A DNA stretch of 64,000 nucleotides from assembly GCF_037975245.1 (NCBI RefSeq), contig NC_092582.1, positions 4,814,001-4,878,000 of the forward strand. The letters are read 5' to 3'. Shown here in pieces: positions 18,355 through 30,800 of the stretch. Position numbers and translations under genes: made by a program. Below the pieces are notes generated by a model that saw nothing but the letters and a program-made list of their open reading frames with translations, made no database searches and was not told the origin of the DNA. Numbering within the stretch: position 1 is the stretch's first letter; every line of letters begins with the position of its first letter. The stretch comes from Apostichopus japonicus (lineage: Eukaryota > Echinodermata > Holothuroidea > Aspidochirotida > Stichopodidae).

Positions 18355-21300
18355 TATGCTCTTTATCAAATTTGGAGTAGCCTACTATCAGTAATCCTAC
18401 CCCATCCTCCGCTTCTAATTCATCAATGCCTATTCACTGTTACACAGAGCCCTTTTCAATAACATGATTTTTATGCAGTAAAAACTCATCTGACTACATG
18501 TTCGATGTGTGCGTGTAGGCAATCCTTGAGTGTGTACACTTAGACATACATAACATATCAAGCATCATTTGCTTCGTGTATCGACTTGTACATACACTGT
18601 ACTGCAATGCTGGATAACTGTAATAACAACTATTGAAAAGTCATTTTGATAGTCATCGTAACGAAAGGACGCCAGTTCAAGTGGAAATTTATTTACCGGA
18701 ATACGGATATTTCGCTGTTGGATGATAGCCGGAAAGGTAGGTTATTTTAAGGTTGCACTTTAAGTTAAAAGCCCTAATTGTGTTTTCTTTGTGACTAACG
18801 GTGGTTTCCTTAGATCCTATCTGAACTTGTTAAAGACTAAAAGAGGACCAGTTTTAGTCGCACTACTCAAGTAAGTACGTCAATTATAGGACCAACGTAG
18901 CCTACCAAGTCGTTCGTACTAGATATAGTCATACTCATAGACCCTACATGAACGCTGTGCAAGCAGGACCACATTTTACGGTTTATCCCGATCCAAGTTA
19001 GTTATTATGAGCCTACCATAGTGTGTCAGCAAATTTCGCTGGAAGTGTTCTATGGTTGTATTAGGCAGATTAAACGTTAAGTTTGAGCAATGAAGCATCT
19101 TGAGATGTAACGACTAAGCATAGCCCGAGCATACCCTTTGGAATAGGAGCTCACATTGTGTAACCTGCTTATTTCAGGTTTGAAGTTTATTTATAATCCA
19201 AATCAGTCGTAAAAGATTGTTTTTACATTGGAGCTTAACATACAACTTGTTATAAACAAAGACTGAGTGAAAGAGCATATTGGCTAAATACAAAATATGA
19301 AAACTTACATTCACAAACAGAAGTATAGAATAAATAAGCAGTATAAATAGTTACTGTTAGTTTTGAAGTCGTGTAGACCTAGGACTCGGAGTAGGACTAA
19401 CTTAAGTGGCAGTAATGAAGCAAAGCAACTAACACTAACAGTTAACATGCTCATAAAATTCAAAATCTTACTTTCAAAACACACATAGGCTAATTAATAT
19501 TAATGTTGTGCTTGATCATAGTGCCCCACAGGATCAGGGATCATGTTATGTACGTAACTATGCAACAGAGAGGCTATACCAAGAAACTGGCCGGATATTG
19601 TATCTTCAGCAACTACATAGGCCTACTACAGTAACAGGCCTATGCCTAATATTATGCCCTCAATTTGGATTTTCTCCTATATGCCTAGCCTCAAGTCTCA
19701 AACGGGTAGGCCTAAATAAAGACTTTTGACCCGAATATGTAGTGACACTGATTAAGATTTTCTTTGACTTGTACCAGATTCTACATTGTTTTTTTCTTTG
19801 TTGTTTTAAGTCTCCAACATGCAATGATGCATATTATTAATATGTACATGTTAAATTACCATCACATAAGTGATTTCCAGAAGGGAACAATTAACAGTTG
19901 GCTACTTTGCTTTTTGTTTTTACGGGCATCAGCCTAGCCATTTCTCATTGCAAAATACTTATTTAAAAACAAACATTTGAGGTAATATATGTAAGGTAAG
20001 CATTTTAGTCAATCAGAACACTGTATGTCTTATTACTAAAGGGATATGCAGCCAATGGCGCTAGACTAAACCTACCAGTCATATACATACCAAAACCTGA
20101 ACTTCTGTGAAATTGTGTCCTAGCCATGCACATATCGCTCTATAGATGTATTCATGTGCAAGAAACCAGCAGAAAAAAATTGGTTATGTCTTGATGAAAC
20201 TGTTTGCATTGAGTTTTATCACTGTCTCGTCTAGTGCTCAACCATAAAAGAAACAATTGACAAAGAATATGAAAATAGATCTGTCATATTGTATGTCTGA
20301 AATAGTAATTAAGTGACAGGAACGGTGAAGGCTGAATTATGTGTAGATGTCAATGGTTTGAAAGTGAATTAAGTCTGTGGCACAGGAAAAGGTCACATGA
20401 AATTTGTGGGACACAAAATTTCTGCATTAAAATTAAAGTGTTATAAATAGCAAACTTAAATTTATGCTAGTTAGTGGGTAATGGAAAGTAGTCTTTCTTG
20501 TAGTAACCATGCTGGCATGTTATTGACTGTAGAAAGATGGTATGGATGCATCTTAGCTCCCCTTCATACCCCAGGTCATAATGATCTCAAGTTAGAAACT
20601 ATTTAAAACAAAAATATTAAAACTGATTTATGCTAAAGTCGCATATCAGTATAAGTCATTGTTTTAGCTATGTTTTCTTCTGTATGTTACTATAAGTTGC
20701 CAGACAATCAAACTATTCTTGATTGAATCAAGGTATTGCATCGTTGCAATAGGAAGCGCTCATGGTACGAAGTTTCTGAGATGATCACGTAATATTTGAA
20801 TCATATTTTGATCACAAAATGTTATGTTCATCCTCACAGTGTGTTTGTTCCCTCCGCATTGGGAGTATTGTAAGTGTATTTATACCACAGTAATTTCTTT
20901 GTTGCAAAATTGTGTTAAATTTTGTGGCCCATTTGACCACATGCTTCAGTTATCATATTTTTGTGCAGCAATCATGTGCGTGTGTGTGTGTGTGTGTTAA
21001 AATGGGAAACAATTCTTGGGAAAAAGAATGTCGTCATGATCTTGTGATGTTGAAGTACGTGCTTACTAGTCCCAAAAAAGATTGTTTGGACCAAAGTAGG
21101 AAATGGAACGCATCAATGCTATATACTGTATACAGCAACTTTTTCCACAGCACCAGCTTTGATATTGAACAGGAAAACCGTTATTGAGACTGATCATGCT
21201 TTCCACACATGTTTGATGAATATTAGCTTGTCATTCCAGAGAACCCCTACTGTTTTTGCAGCTGAAAATATGACCTTGAGGTCAAATTCTGACTGGCAGT

Positions 21301-21750
21301 CTTGAACTTTTGTCTGTTATTGAAGATAAGGTGTTAATGATGAGAAGGGTCAGGATTTTTTTTCTCTGGTTTCAATTTGTGTCTGTTCATGCCTCAAGGC
21401 TTGTTTACCAAAAAAAATTCTTCCCTTGGATAAATTAAAAAAAAAATGTTTGGACCTTTTTTTTGGTAGTTGTTGACATATCCAGCAACCAAAAATATTT
21501 AAAATCTTGTTTGTTATGGCAAGGGAGAATGTACTATGATATACTTAAGGGTAGTGCATCCATAATGGTACAACATTGTGTGATGTAAAGAACATTCTGG
21601 GTAAGAAACTGCTAGTATATTCTATACTGTACAATGTAGTTGCGTACCTCGTGTGCATATTGTATATATTTATATTGTATGTATATTTGTGTTATTGCAC
21701 GTAAAGAATATACTTCATTTACTTCGATATTGTTACAATTTTACAATGTA
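18355..21750. other. Intergenic, no gene seen
   Basis: Unique-looking AT-rich sequence with a (TG)n run near 20974-20997. A splice-donor-like GTAGGT follows a more GC-rich patch near 18680-18737, which could be an untranslated exon of the downstream receptor gene, but nothing confirms it. Confidence 0.4.
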
Positions 21751-22040
21751 GACCCTAGATATCGATAGTTCATTCAAGTTACAATGCAAACTATTTTACC
21801 CAATACACACTTTACAGAACCTGTATGGATATCGATGAGTTCATTCAAGTTACAATGCAAACTATTTTACCCAATACACACTTTACAGAACCTGTAGATA
21901 TCAATGAGTTCATTCAAGTTACAATGCAAACTATTCTTACCCAATACACATTTTGACAGAACCTGTATAGATATTGATGAGTTCATTCAAGTTACAATGC
22001 AAACTATCTTTACCAATACACACTTTATAGAACCTGTAGA
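21751..22040 (+). repeat. Tandem repeat, four copies of about 69-77 bp
   Basis: Each copy runs GATATCGATGAGTTCATTCA, AGTTACAATGCAAACTATTT and ACCCAATACACACTTTACAG, then AACCTGTA. Copies start near 21757, 21827, 21896 and 21969 and are about 90% alike, so expansion looks recent. Confidence 0.85.
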
Positions 22041-24718
22041 AAGAAATTAAAGAATTACATTGACTCAATCAACTTCCTTTCAATTGCCACCACCTGTTTT
22101 GATCTTCTTTTTATTTTATTTGGATAGGTTGCAAATTAAGCAGCTCAACAATATGTTGACATGTATGTACGTACTTTAATGTCAAAAACAGTGCTTGAAG
22201 CCTTGAATTAAAGTTATGAGCTATTTTTAAGCTCATTTAATTCTAAAATCCTGAATAGCATACAGTTCAGTTCTTTAGCCTGAATGGTCAAGTTTTATTT
22301 TAAAATAGTTACAAAAATGGTGATAATTTATGAGAATTTGTTTGTCTTCTAAATTGTATTTGCATATCTTGTGTATTAATCGGAATCATACAATATTACA
22401 ACACTAGTGTTTTGCCAACTCTCAATCAGAAAGCTCTGTGACACTAGTTGTATCTGCATTGCAACAAAGCCCCTCTTACCCTGCATCTTTGGGACTGAGC
22501 ATAGGAAAACCTTAGATAACTCCCCCCCCCCCCCCTGTCAACCAATGACTAGAAATGGCACTTTCCAGGCATTGGACAACTCCTTTAATTAATAGGGTGA
22601 AAGTTTGGTTTACTTTTTTGAACAAAACTTAGAATGTGTCAGTTCTTGCAAAAATTTGTATTCACTTCAATAATTGGTAAAAAGCTAGTTTTTTCCCTGA
22701 TATGCATGATAAATCTGTGACAAAGGCACATTGACTGGACCCAGAATTATCAACAGCAATTGGCAACCCTATATGTACAATGGTTGCCTTAGTTTAACCA
22801 CATTTAATTTTATTAAAGAAAACTTTCAAATGTTGGTTGAAATTGTTTAAAACAAGATGATGCTGCAAACAACCACTTGTAAAAGAGAAGAGTGAACTTG
22901 TTGAACTCTGTGTGTGCAAGAGCTATGAGTCATCTTACAGGTATGCAGAAGATCAATAGGTTTACTATATATACTTACCATTGTGGTTTATATAGCTCAT
23001 CTGTTTTCCGATTAATTTTCATAAGATTTATCCAAATATTTTCATTGCCACAAGTTGTGCCATCTGATTCGAGATGGTATGGAATGCTTCAGTTAAAGCA
23101 ACCTTTGCAGCTAAATTGTAACAGTTGCCAACATTTGTACCATTTTTCTATTAATTGTCAGTCATGTCCAGAACAAATATGTATACTGTGTGCATGATTA
23201 AAGTAACATAGAAGCAAGCATGTTGTTGAATGACATTTTACCATATTACATTTAGGGACTTTTGTATTGCAATCATGAATAGTGAATTATACAGTTTGTA
23301 GCAATTCTTACATGTGGCAGGACATAACTTGATTTGATTCTGAATGGTAACGAAACAAGATAAAAACTTAGAACCATTTGTTAAAGTAGCTTGTCTAATG
23401 GGGCCAACATGGCTGGTCTACACAACACACTCACACATACAGTATGCAGTTCATGCCTTCAAAAGTTCACCTTTCACTGATTGTGGAAATCTTGCATAGA
23501 ATCTAGAGGCTTGAATTGTCTTTGAGAATTGAGAATTACACTTTGAAGTTTGAAATCAAATTGGTTCACTGACGAGCAAGTGAAATCATCAGAAACTCAA
23601 TGACTATTACTTAACTCGGATTTAACACATTTGCACATTTTTGCGTAAGGTGAAGGGGGTTGTGTAGCGATTAGACTTTCCATCCTGAAACACAACCAAA
23701 TCCTCTCGACCTATTCGGAATCGCTGCTTTTACAGTGTTGTTGAGCAGTCTAACTATTGGATATATTTTTGGGGTTTGGTTTTTCTGGTCTTCCAGTGGT
23801 TTCAATAATAACTTTGTTCACTGTGGTTGGCACTAGCTGCACTGAAGGGATGATGAGTGTCATGCCCTTAGCCTTCCTCAATGAAATTTGGATGCAAAAA
23901 TGATATGCATGCCTCCTAATTCTCTGAACCTACATTGGGAGGGGGGAGGAGGAGGGGTAAGGAGGAGGAGGGGGAGGGGAAGACTTGATGTTTGCTATAA
24001 GCTGGTGTTCATATGGAGATTGGGTTTGTAACACAGTTTAGCATTTGTTGGCTTGTACTTGAAGGCTGTATCCTCAGATTTCTTTACCGAGTACAAAACC
24101 GATGACAACATTTGCAAAAACTGTAAGACGTACCATTCACTGTAAAAGAGGTGTCCGAATTTAGATTCTAGGTTAACTACCATGTGGTGAAGTACTAGGC
24201 TACTGACAATTTCTTGGGAATGTTACAAGCAATTTCCCTTTCATTTCAAATGTCAAAGCCTGACTCTGATCAGCATTTAACGGAGCTTGCCAGTGATGTC
24301 ATCTAGCTCCACAGGAAATGTAAGATGTGATTTAATATTCATCTTTAGAATGCAGAGGGGCTATTTCCTGTGAATGGTAATATTGCCAAGCTTCTAGTTT
24401 TGCCTCACAAAACAACAGGTTTGACCTTGTTTGCTGCTGCCCAACCAATTTTGCCTGCAGGTGCTGTTCTGACTGGAGTTAAATATGATTAAAGGGTCGG
24501 ATCTGCCAGATGTGATGATAGATCTCCCCCATATGATATCAAAGATGTGATATCAAAGATGTGGTACCGATGTGTGACTTCAGTGTGTTGTTCATGTTGG
24601 AAAATCTGGCTGTTCTAAAAATCTCCCTGGATGGAAAGAATATTTATATACAATGAATTATTATGGCACTGTGCATTGTGTACTGCATGTCTCCCATTTT
24701 GTGATATACATATATCTG
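22041..24718. other. Intergenic, no gene seen
   Basis: AT-rich with a C-run at about 22522-22537 and a purine-rich (GGA)n tract at 23938-23982. No supportable exon. Confidence 0.5.
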
Positions 24719-24985
24719 GGCAAATGATTGGTATGCAATATGGGCAAATTGGTATGTAATATGGTATGTTGGTATGTAGTATGGGCAAAATGCTCTGCAA
24801 TATGGGCAAGTTGCTCTGTGATATGGGCAAATTGCTATGCAATATGGGCAAGTTAGCTCTGCGATATGGGCAAGTTGCTATGCGATATGGGCAAATTTCT
24901 ATGTAATATGGGCAAATTACTATTCAATATGGGCAAATTACTCTGCGATATGGGCAAATTGCTATGTGATATGGGCAAGTTGCTT
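24719..24985 (+). repeat. 21-bp minisatellite inside a dispersed repeat (copy 1)
   Basis: About 12 copies of a unit like TATGCAATATGGGCAAATTGC. Sequence just downstream (GAGACAAGAGTTCAGAACAT at 25051, then CTAAATTAATCCCTG) recurs after the related array at 44607-44904, so array and flank belong to one dispersed repeat. The open frames here are products of the periodicity. Confidence 0.82.
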
Positions 24986-27548
24986 GAATAAACTTTTGCA
25001 AAGATGTAGGCATCTGATGTAGGTACACAAGTACCATAGCATGTTTAGGAGACAAGAGTTCAGAACATTAAAAACTGCTATGTTGGAACACTAAATTAAT
25101 CCCTGCAGAATGACTGATATGACGTAACCATGCCTATAAAATGTCAAGCATAACCCTAAAATAGAAAGAATGTCCTTGATTACTTGCCATGACAGTTATT
25201 GTTAGGTAGTGTTTTACTGGGTGCACAGTTTTATGTATGTATACTATGGAGCTCTTGCTTTGTTTACAAGCCTGTGTCCGTTAACTTGATAAATAACTTG
25301 CTCATTCTTTGCAAAAGGGCTTAGTCTAATTTACCTCATGATTATAATTGTGATTGTGGAGAATGAGGTCAAGAGTGAGAGAGATGAAAGGCATTGGTCT
25401 GTATGTGTCTATAATGGAATGCAAACTATACAGCTGTAAGTAGCTTTGTGAAAGGAGGCCTATATGGGAAAGGAACTTTATTTCTGACTGATGTAGGCCC
25501 TATATATACTTTAATTGTGCTTATATCTCTAGTTAGGCCTAGAGTCAGGAAGTCTTGAGTTGGAGGGTGCAGTACTTGTGTCAAGTTTAAACTTGTGTCC
25601 TGTAACTTGTGAACTTTTTACACACATCATGGTGCCACCGATGGGGGATTGGGGGAAGGGGGAACAGTAGTCTGAATGGGTGGGGCAGGGCCTCCCTGTG
25701 CCCCCGACTAGCTATGGGCCTGCTCCTATTGGAGATTAATCATTAGAAAAATGCTGTTGTAACAGTTGCCCCAGTTCTCAGAATCAGAATCCTTTGCTTT
25801 TCCTTTATATCCTTTACTTTGTTGAGCCTGTATCGGCTTTTTAAAGTACTTCCCTCTACATTTATATATTTATTATCTGCTAAAAATCAAATAAACAAAC
25901 AAACAAACAACAAGAATCAATGACAGATTTGTTGAAAGATTGAGTTTGCAAGCAAATGATATCCTGCAAATGATGTTCTTGATGCTTCTGTGATTTGCAG
26001 CCTGGAATAATTTAGTGTTCAGGTTTTTGTGTAGTGCTCAGTTTTGAAGGGTCTAAAAGCTTTATCTCACATAAAAAAAACACATGTTTACTGTGTGCAA
26101 ACTGCTACACATCTCTCCACTTGTAAATATATATAGTAGTTTTCCCCATTTTGCATGTAGCATTGTGCAATGATGCGATGCTGGATCAAATTATTCCTGG
26201 ATTAGGGCAACCGAAGATGAGAATATAAGATTACTAGATGATCAAAGTGTTTTCCTGTAATATCTAATTCATAACTTGTGTTCCATTTAATGCCTCTCTC
26301 TCTCTCCTTTCCTCCCTTCCTCCTTTCCTCCCTTCCTCCCTCCCTTCCTCCCTCCCTCCCCCCTCCCTCCATTTTAAATGGAGTCTCAAAGACCTGCACA
26401 GTGCACACAGATAGTTGCTACTGTATATGCAATGATATGTAGCCAAGGAAAATGCTGTGCTTGGACAGCCTATCCCAGCATGTAGGCACCAGCGGTTAGT
26501 GACTATTTAGACTAGTCTTGCTAAGTCAGTCATAATAAAATGGTTGGTCTCCTTTTATTTGGAATCAGTTCTCAATGACATTGTAAGGTCAAAGTGCATC
26601 AATATTAGATTTCAGTATCCTGATGGTTTAGCCTTTGTTGCCAAGGTGACATCCAGTTTTCCACAAAGATTGAGGTTAACAGGGGGGTTTGACTAGAAAG
26701 AAGCATGGAAGTATTTTCCCTGACAAGGATGCTTTTCCATGGTGGAAGTTCTTGCCTGTGATCAGAGGTATTGCCATGGTGATAAACCAACAGACAGTAG
26801 TGATAGAGTATGTAAAGTCTGTGGGTTGAATGTGATTCTTTCAAGCGGTGGATTGCTGATGGTTTCAATGTAACTCTGCATCTTTGCATCATTCTTACTA
26901 GTATCAACTTGAATTGATAATTATGATATAATTTAGCATTTTGATCTAGTTTGTAATTCACATATTTCTAAAATTCCCATTACCCACAAATTTGAGAGCA
27001 AATTTATCCAGTGTTTTGGTCATCCGGGAATTCCCTGGCGATATTTGTTACTGATATAAACCATTCTATAAGTATAGAATATACTTAATGCTCAAGTTGG
27101 GTGTCTGCAATTTTGTGCTAATAAACTCACCTTTAAATAATGATATCTGGTGCATGAAGACACAATGCATTATTTTGTTTATAAAACTTGCCTGCATTTG
27201 TACATATAGTTAAAAAGTTTGATTTGAGTGAGTGTGTAACTTATATAATGTGAAGTTCTCCGTCCGTTCACGAGATTGCAACGTATACACAGTACAATTA
27301 TATCCATGATGTCTTGCACAGCAGTGAAGGGTTAACCACAGAATACAAACATATCTATAAACATGTCACATACTACATTATATAGGCAGTTACAGTACCT
27401 TGCTCTATCAGTGAACCAGCTGTGTACAAAGCAGTCAAATCAATGGTGAACAGCACCAAATGTTTTCACTTGGGCAGTAAGTAAATCGATAAGAGGTAGT
27501 AACATTTAAAGGAGTAGTGTGACATTGCAATAAGAGGTCGCAGTGCTA
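24986..27548. other. Intergenic, no gene seen
   Basis: Contains the homologous flank of the minisatellite repeat up to about 25110, an AAAC run near 25891-25911 and a CT-rich microsatellite at 26294-26371. No exon-like segment. Confidence 0.5.
26294..26371 (+). repeat. CT/CCTT-rich microsatellite
   Basis: A pyrimidine-only tract of TCTC and CCTTCCTCC units; the opposite strand is a purine tract that creates artefactual Gly/Arg/Glu-rich open frames. Confidence 0.85.
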
Positions 27549-27830
27549 GTTTAGTTTAGTAGAAAAAAGGATCAGGAGGGACACTCAAGTCCCCATCAAG
27601 GACCATATAGGAGAGAAAAAAAAACTGAAGACACAAACACTCAGACCCGATTACAATGCTTATAGTGCTTGTACAAAGCATTCTTAAACCCATTCACACT
27701 ACTTGCAAGTACAACTTTCTCAGGCAAACCGTTCCACTTATTTACAACCCCATTAGAAAAATGTTATGCTTTGTTACTTTTGGAGTTTAAGACAAATGAC
27801 CTCTGGTACAACTACTACATTAGCAGTTGA
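27549..27830 (-). mobile_element. Degraded non-LTR retrotransposon (LINE), C-terminal end of RT ORF
   Basis: On the minus strand, 27745 to about 27640 reads VVNKWNGLPEKVVLASSVNG then FKNALYKHYKH and a stop. This is the usual end of CR1/L2-like reverse transcriptase ORFs (vvN-W-LP-vV-a-s-n-FK). Upstream RGH and KLQ remnants are frameshifted. A 3' tail follows to 27549, shared with 11441-11505. Confidence 0.72.
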
Positions 27831-30800
27831 GGTAGGTTTTTGAAGATATAGACGTATATAGATATAGAAGTACATGTAAAGAGAAAGATTTAAACTGTTG
27901 AAGTCTGTTAAGAATGCCTGTAACGTGCACTACTACACTGATAAATTTGTTTTTATTTTTTGTGGTCTTGACAGTTTATTAAATCCTTGCGGGATCTTCT
28001 TTAGAGGCTATCATGGTAATATATATATAATAACTGACTAATTAATATCAAAATATTGTCAATATTGATTTCAGAGCACATCTCACCACCTAACGTTTGC
28101 AATCGTATTGTTAAAAATCAACTGTGGATGGGTAATCTGGTCAAAACTCAATGTTTACCTGAATTATCCCAAACCCTCTATTCAAATATACGACTGCCAT
28201 CAAATTCTGTGAGCCTCTTTAAAATAGACCAGCTCAGAAAAGAGGAGGAAGAGTCAATAATCACCCAGTGTAGCTGTGTTGACTTAGTTGTTCATTAAAA
28301 GGCTTGTTCAAATATTCAGGAGAAAATCCTACAGCTGGATGTTTTCCTGGGTCATTGTTCTCTGTTCTCATTTCTCTATAGGATCAAAGGCCTTTTCAGA
28401 GTAGGCCTACTCAGTCAGCCCTGCCAGAGAGTTGGAAAAGGAAAAGAAACTCATTTCTGGAATCTCACGAGGTACTGTATATAAACATACCTTAAGAGAT
28501 GCTTTAGACTGTCGTTTGGCTAGTTTTAAACTTGGAAAGAAATGGTTAAATGAAGACCTGTGACATGAGGAACATAATGAAATGTACCAATGAGGTGTCA
28601 TGTATTATGCAACAACTTTTAAGTTGCCCAACCCCCCTCCCACCCCTCCCAGAAGAGAAAAGAAGAAATATTGGAGATCGCTAGCATGCCTTTGTTGATA
28701 CCAATTTCCCAGATCAACTGTGATGTTATGCCTACAGTTTGATAAATAAATATGGTAGCGAATTCTGGCATGAATAAGCTACTGTCGCAGTGGCACACAC
28801 ATGGTAAGAGATTGTTTGAGCGAGGAAAGTTGCTGTACCGTAGAGTTAAGCAAGATTGTCCCCTTTTGTGAAAGATAAATCTTGTCCTGCCGACTAACTT
28901 GTAAAAGTGTAAAGTGTCACTGTTAACATTAGGATATGAACACTTAAAAACGTAAACATGGTGTTCCGTAGTACACATCACTACATGTAACCTCCTCGAA
29001 AGAAAGGTATTAATTTACCATTTTGGAGAAACAAGTTGTACATGATAGATGTCAGCATATTAGCCTCACAAGTTTTGCAGGAAATTTGTGTAAACATTGG
29101 CTACATGGATTGTAGTAACTTCCTTCATAAAGCTGTAAGTATGCCAAACATTTGCTACGAAGCCGTCTTTAAAGTCCCAATATTCTTCGATAGTGAAGGG
29201 TTCCCCTCCCTGTTAGCTCCTCCCCCAGGATAAGGTGTTCTAACTTTTCAACCAAATCTATTAAATGTTTGGTCTTCAACTATTTCTTACTCGTTAATTA
29301 TCAACTGGTACAGTATTAGCTGTCTGACTTTGACAATGGAACTTGCATTTGCAACAACTCAGTAGTTGAAGGACTGTCCGGATGGAAACACTCTACGGTA
29401 GCCAAGTCAAATTATTTTGAAACGGTTAGTCCAGTAGTCTTAGATGACCAAATTTCTGTTTGGAAAACCAAAATCGGCTTTGTTGGTCGTGCAGTGGATG
29501 GCCGGTTGTTTCATTCAAGTTCAGTTCGCATTTTACCTAAATACCCCCCAAATAGGTGAAACGATAAATTGGGGTCGCCCTATGTCACTTTGAAAATACT
29601 TGCAGTAAAAAAAAGCTGTTTTTTCCCCCCACCAAACCTGAAACATCTCTCCTACAGTGTACATATTTTTCATTCTTTGCTATATTTGCTGCATATTTTC
29701 AGGCAACCAAATCTGCTGTTGGGAGACCAAAAAGTGAGACCTGATTGTCTGTGGGACAACCAGGGTAACTCCATAAAAAATTTGCCTTGGTAGCATAGAT
29801 ACCTTACAAATACGGTACCACCTTCCTTATCTTATTTATGCTGTAAGTTGCCTAGATTAACAATGGCTGGCACCTTCTCTAACAGGACCACAAAACCTTA
29901 CAGTCATTGCAGGGAGAACTCTTGGTTCAATCATGGAGCTATCTCTGTTTATAGCTCCATGGTTCAATTTACAGCAGTCAACAGTCTGGGATGTCTCATG
30001 GTTTCGAATTATTCTCTTGTTGTAATAACAATGGTTATAGGAAGGGTGGGAATTCTGTTGTTCCCTGAAGAGTAGTATATATATAATAATGTGGGTGAAA
30101 AGTCACACCGAGGGAGGAGAAATGTTGGTATGTAATCAACTCTAACTCCTTAGTCAGCAAGCAACCTCGAACAGATGTTGACAAAAAAAGAAGTGTTTTG
30201 GAAGTCAGACCCGCTCCAATGGATTGAGTGAACTAAGCTTGGTTGAGAGGATTACCTATTGTGTCGGAATCTTTTTGTTGTGGATCTCTTGTGTTGAATA
30301 AATGTTTCTGTGACTGCCCCTCAATTGATCTCAATATACCTCGCTTATTCATGAAAATCATCAAAGAAGTCAGAATCTTCTCAAACAGGATATAGTAACT
30401 ATAGAAAGCTGTCAAATGGGGGGACTCATGAGAGGATCAAAGGTTATTCCCCAAAAATTACAGGCGCTATTCAGAAGGGTTAATGGGTTGTCTTAGTAAT
30501 GATCTCTTTGAGATGCTGTTTTGTGTCAGACTGAATACAGTGTGTGTTTGTGTGTGTTCAAAACAGGATTTCTACTTGAATTGGTATATTTTCTACATTT
30601 AACTAAGTTGTAATTTATACATGTCAAGTTCTTCTAAAGTGAAATATTCTAACCCCCTATCCCTCGCTCCCCTCCCCCTCACTCCTCCCCCCTCCTCCCC
30701 TACCCTCCCGAAAAAAGGCTTAATGAAAACCATTGCTTGGTATTGGACGTGATTGTTATCAATGATCTTTATGTTTGCAGACAGAGAGAATTGTGAGTTG

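Noticed and set aside
18094-18369. 91-residue minus-strand open frame
   Set aside because: Mostly covered by the short hAT-like MITE and without family resemblance.
24719-24985. CRISPR-like regular array
   Set aside because: Units are contiguous with no unique spacers, in animal DNA; it is a minisatellite.
26202-26446. Gly/Arg/Glu-rich minus-strand open frames
   Set aside because: Translation of the CT microsatellite.
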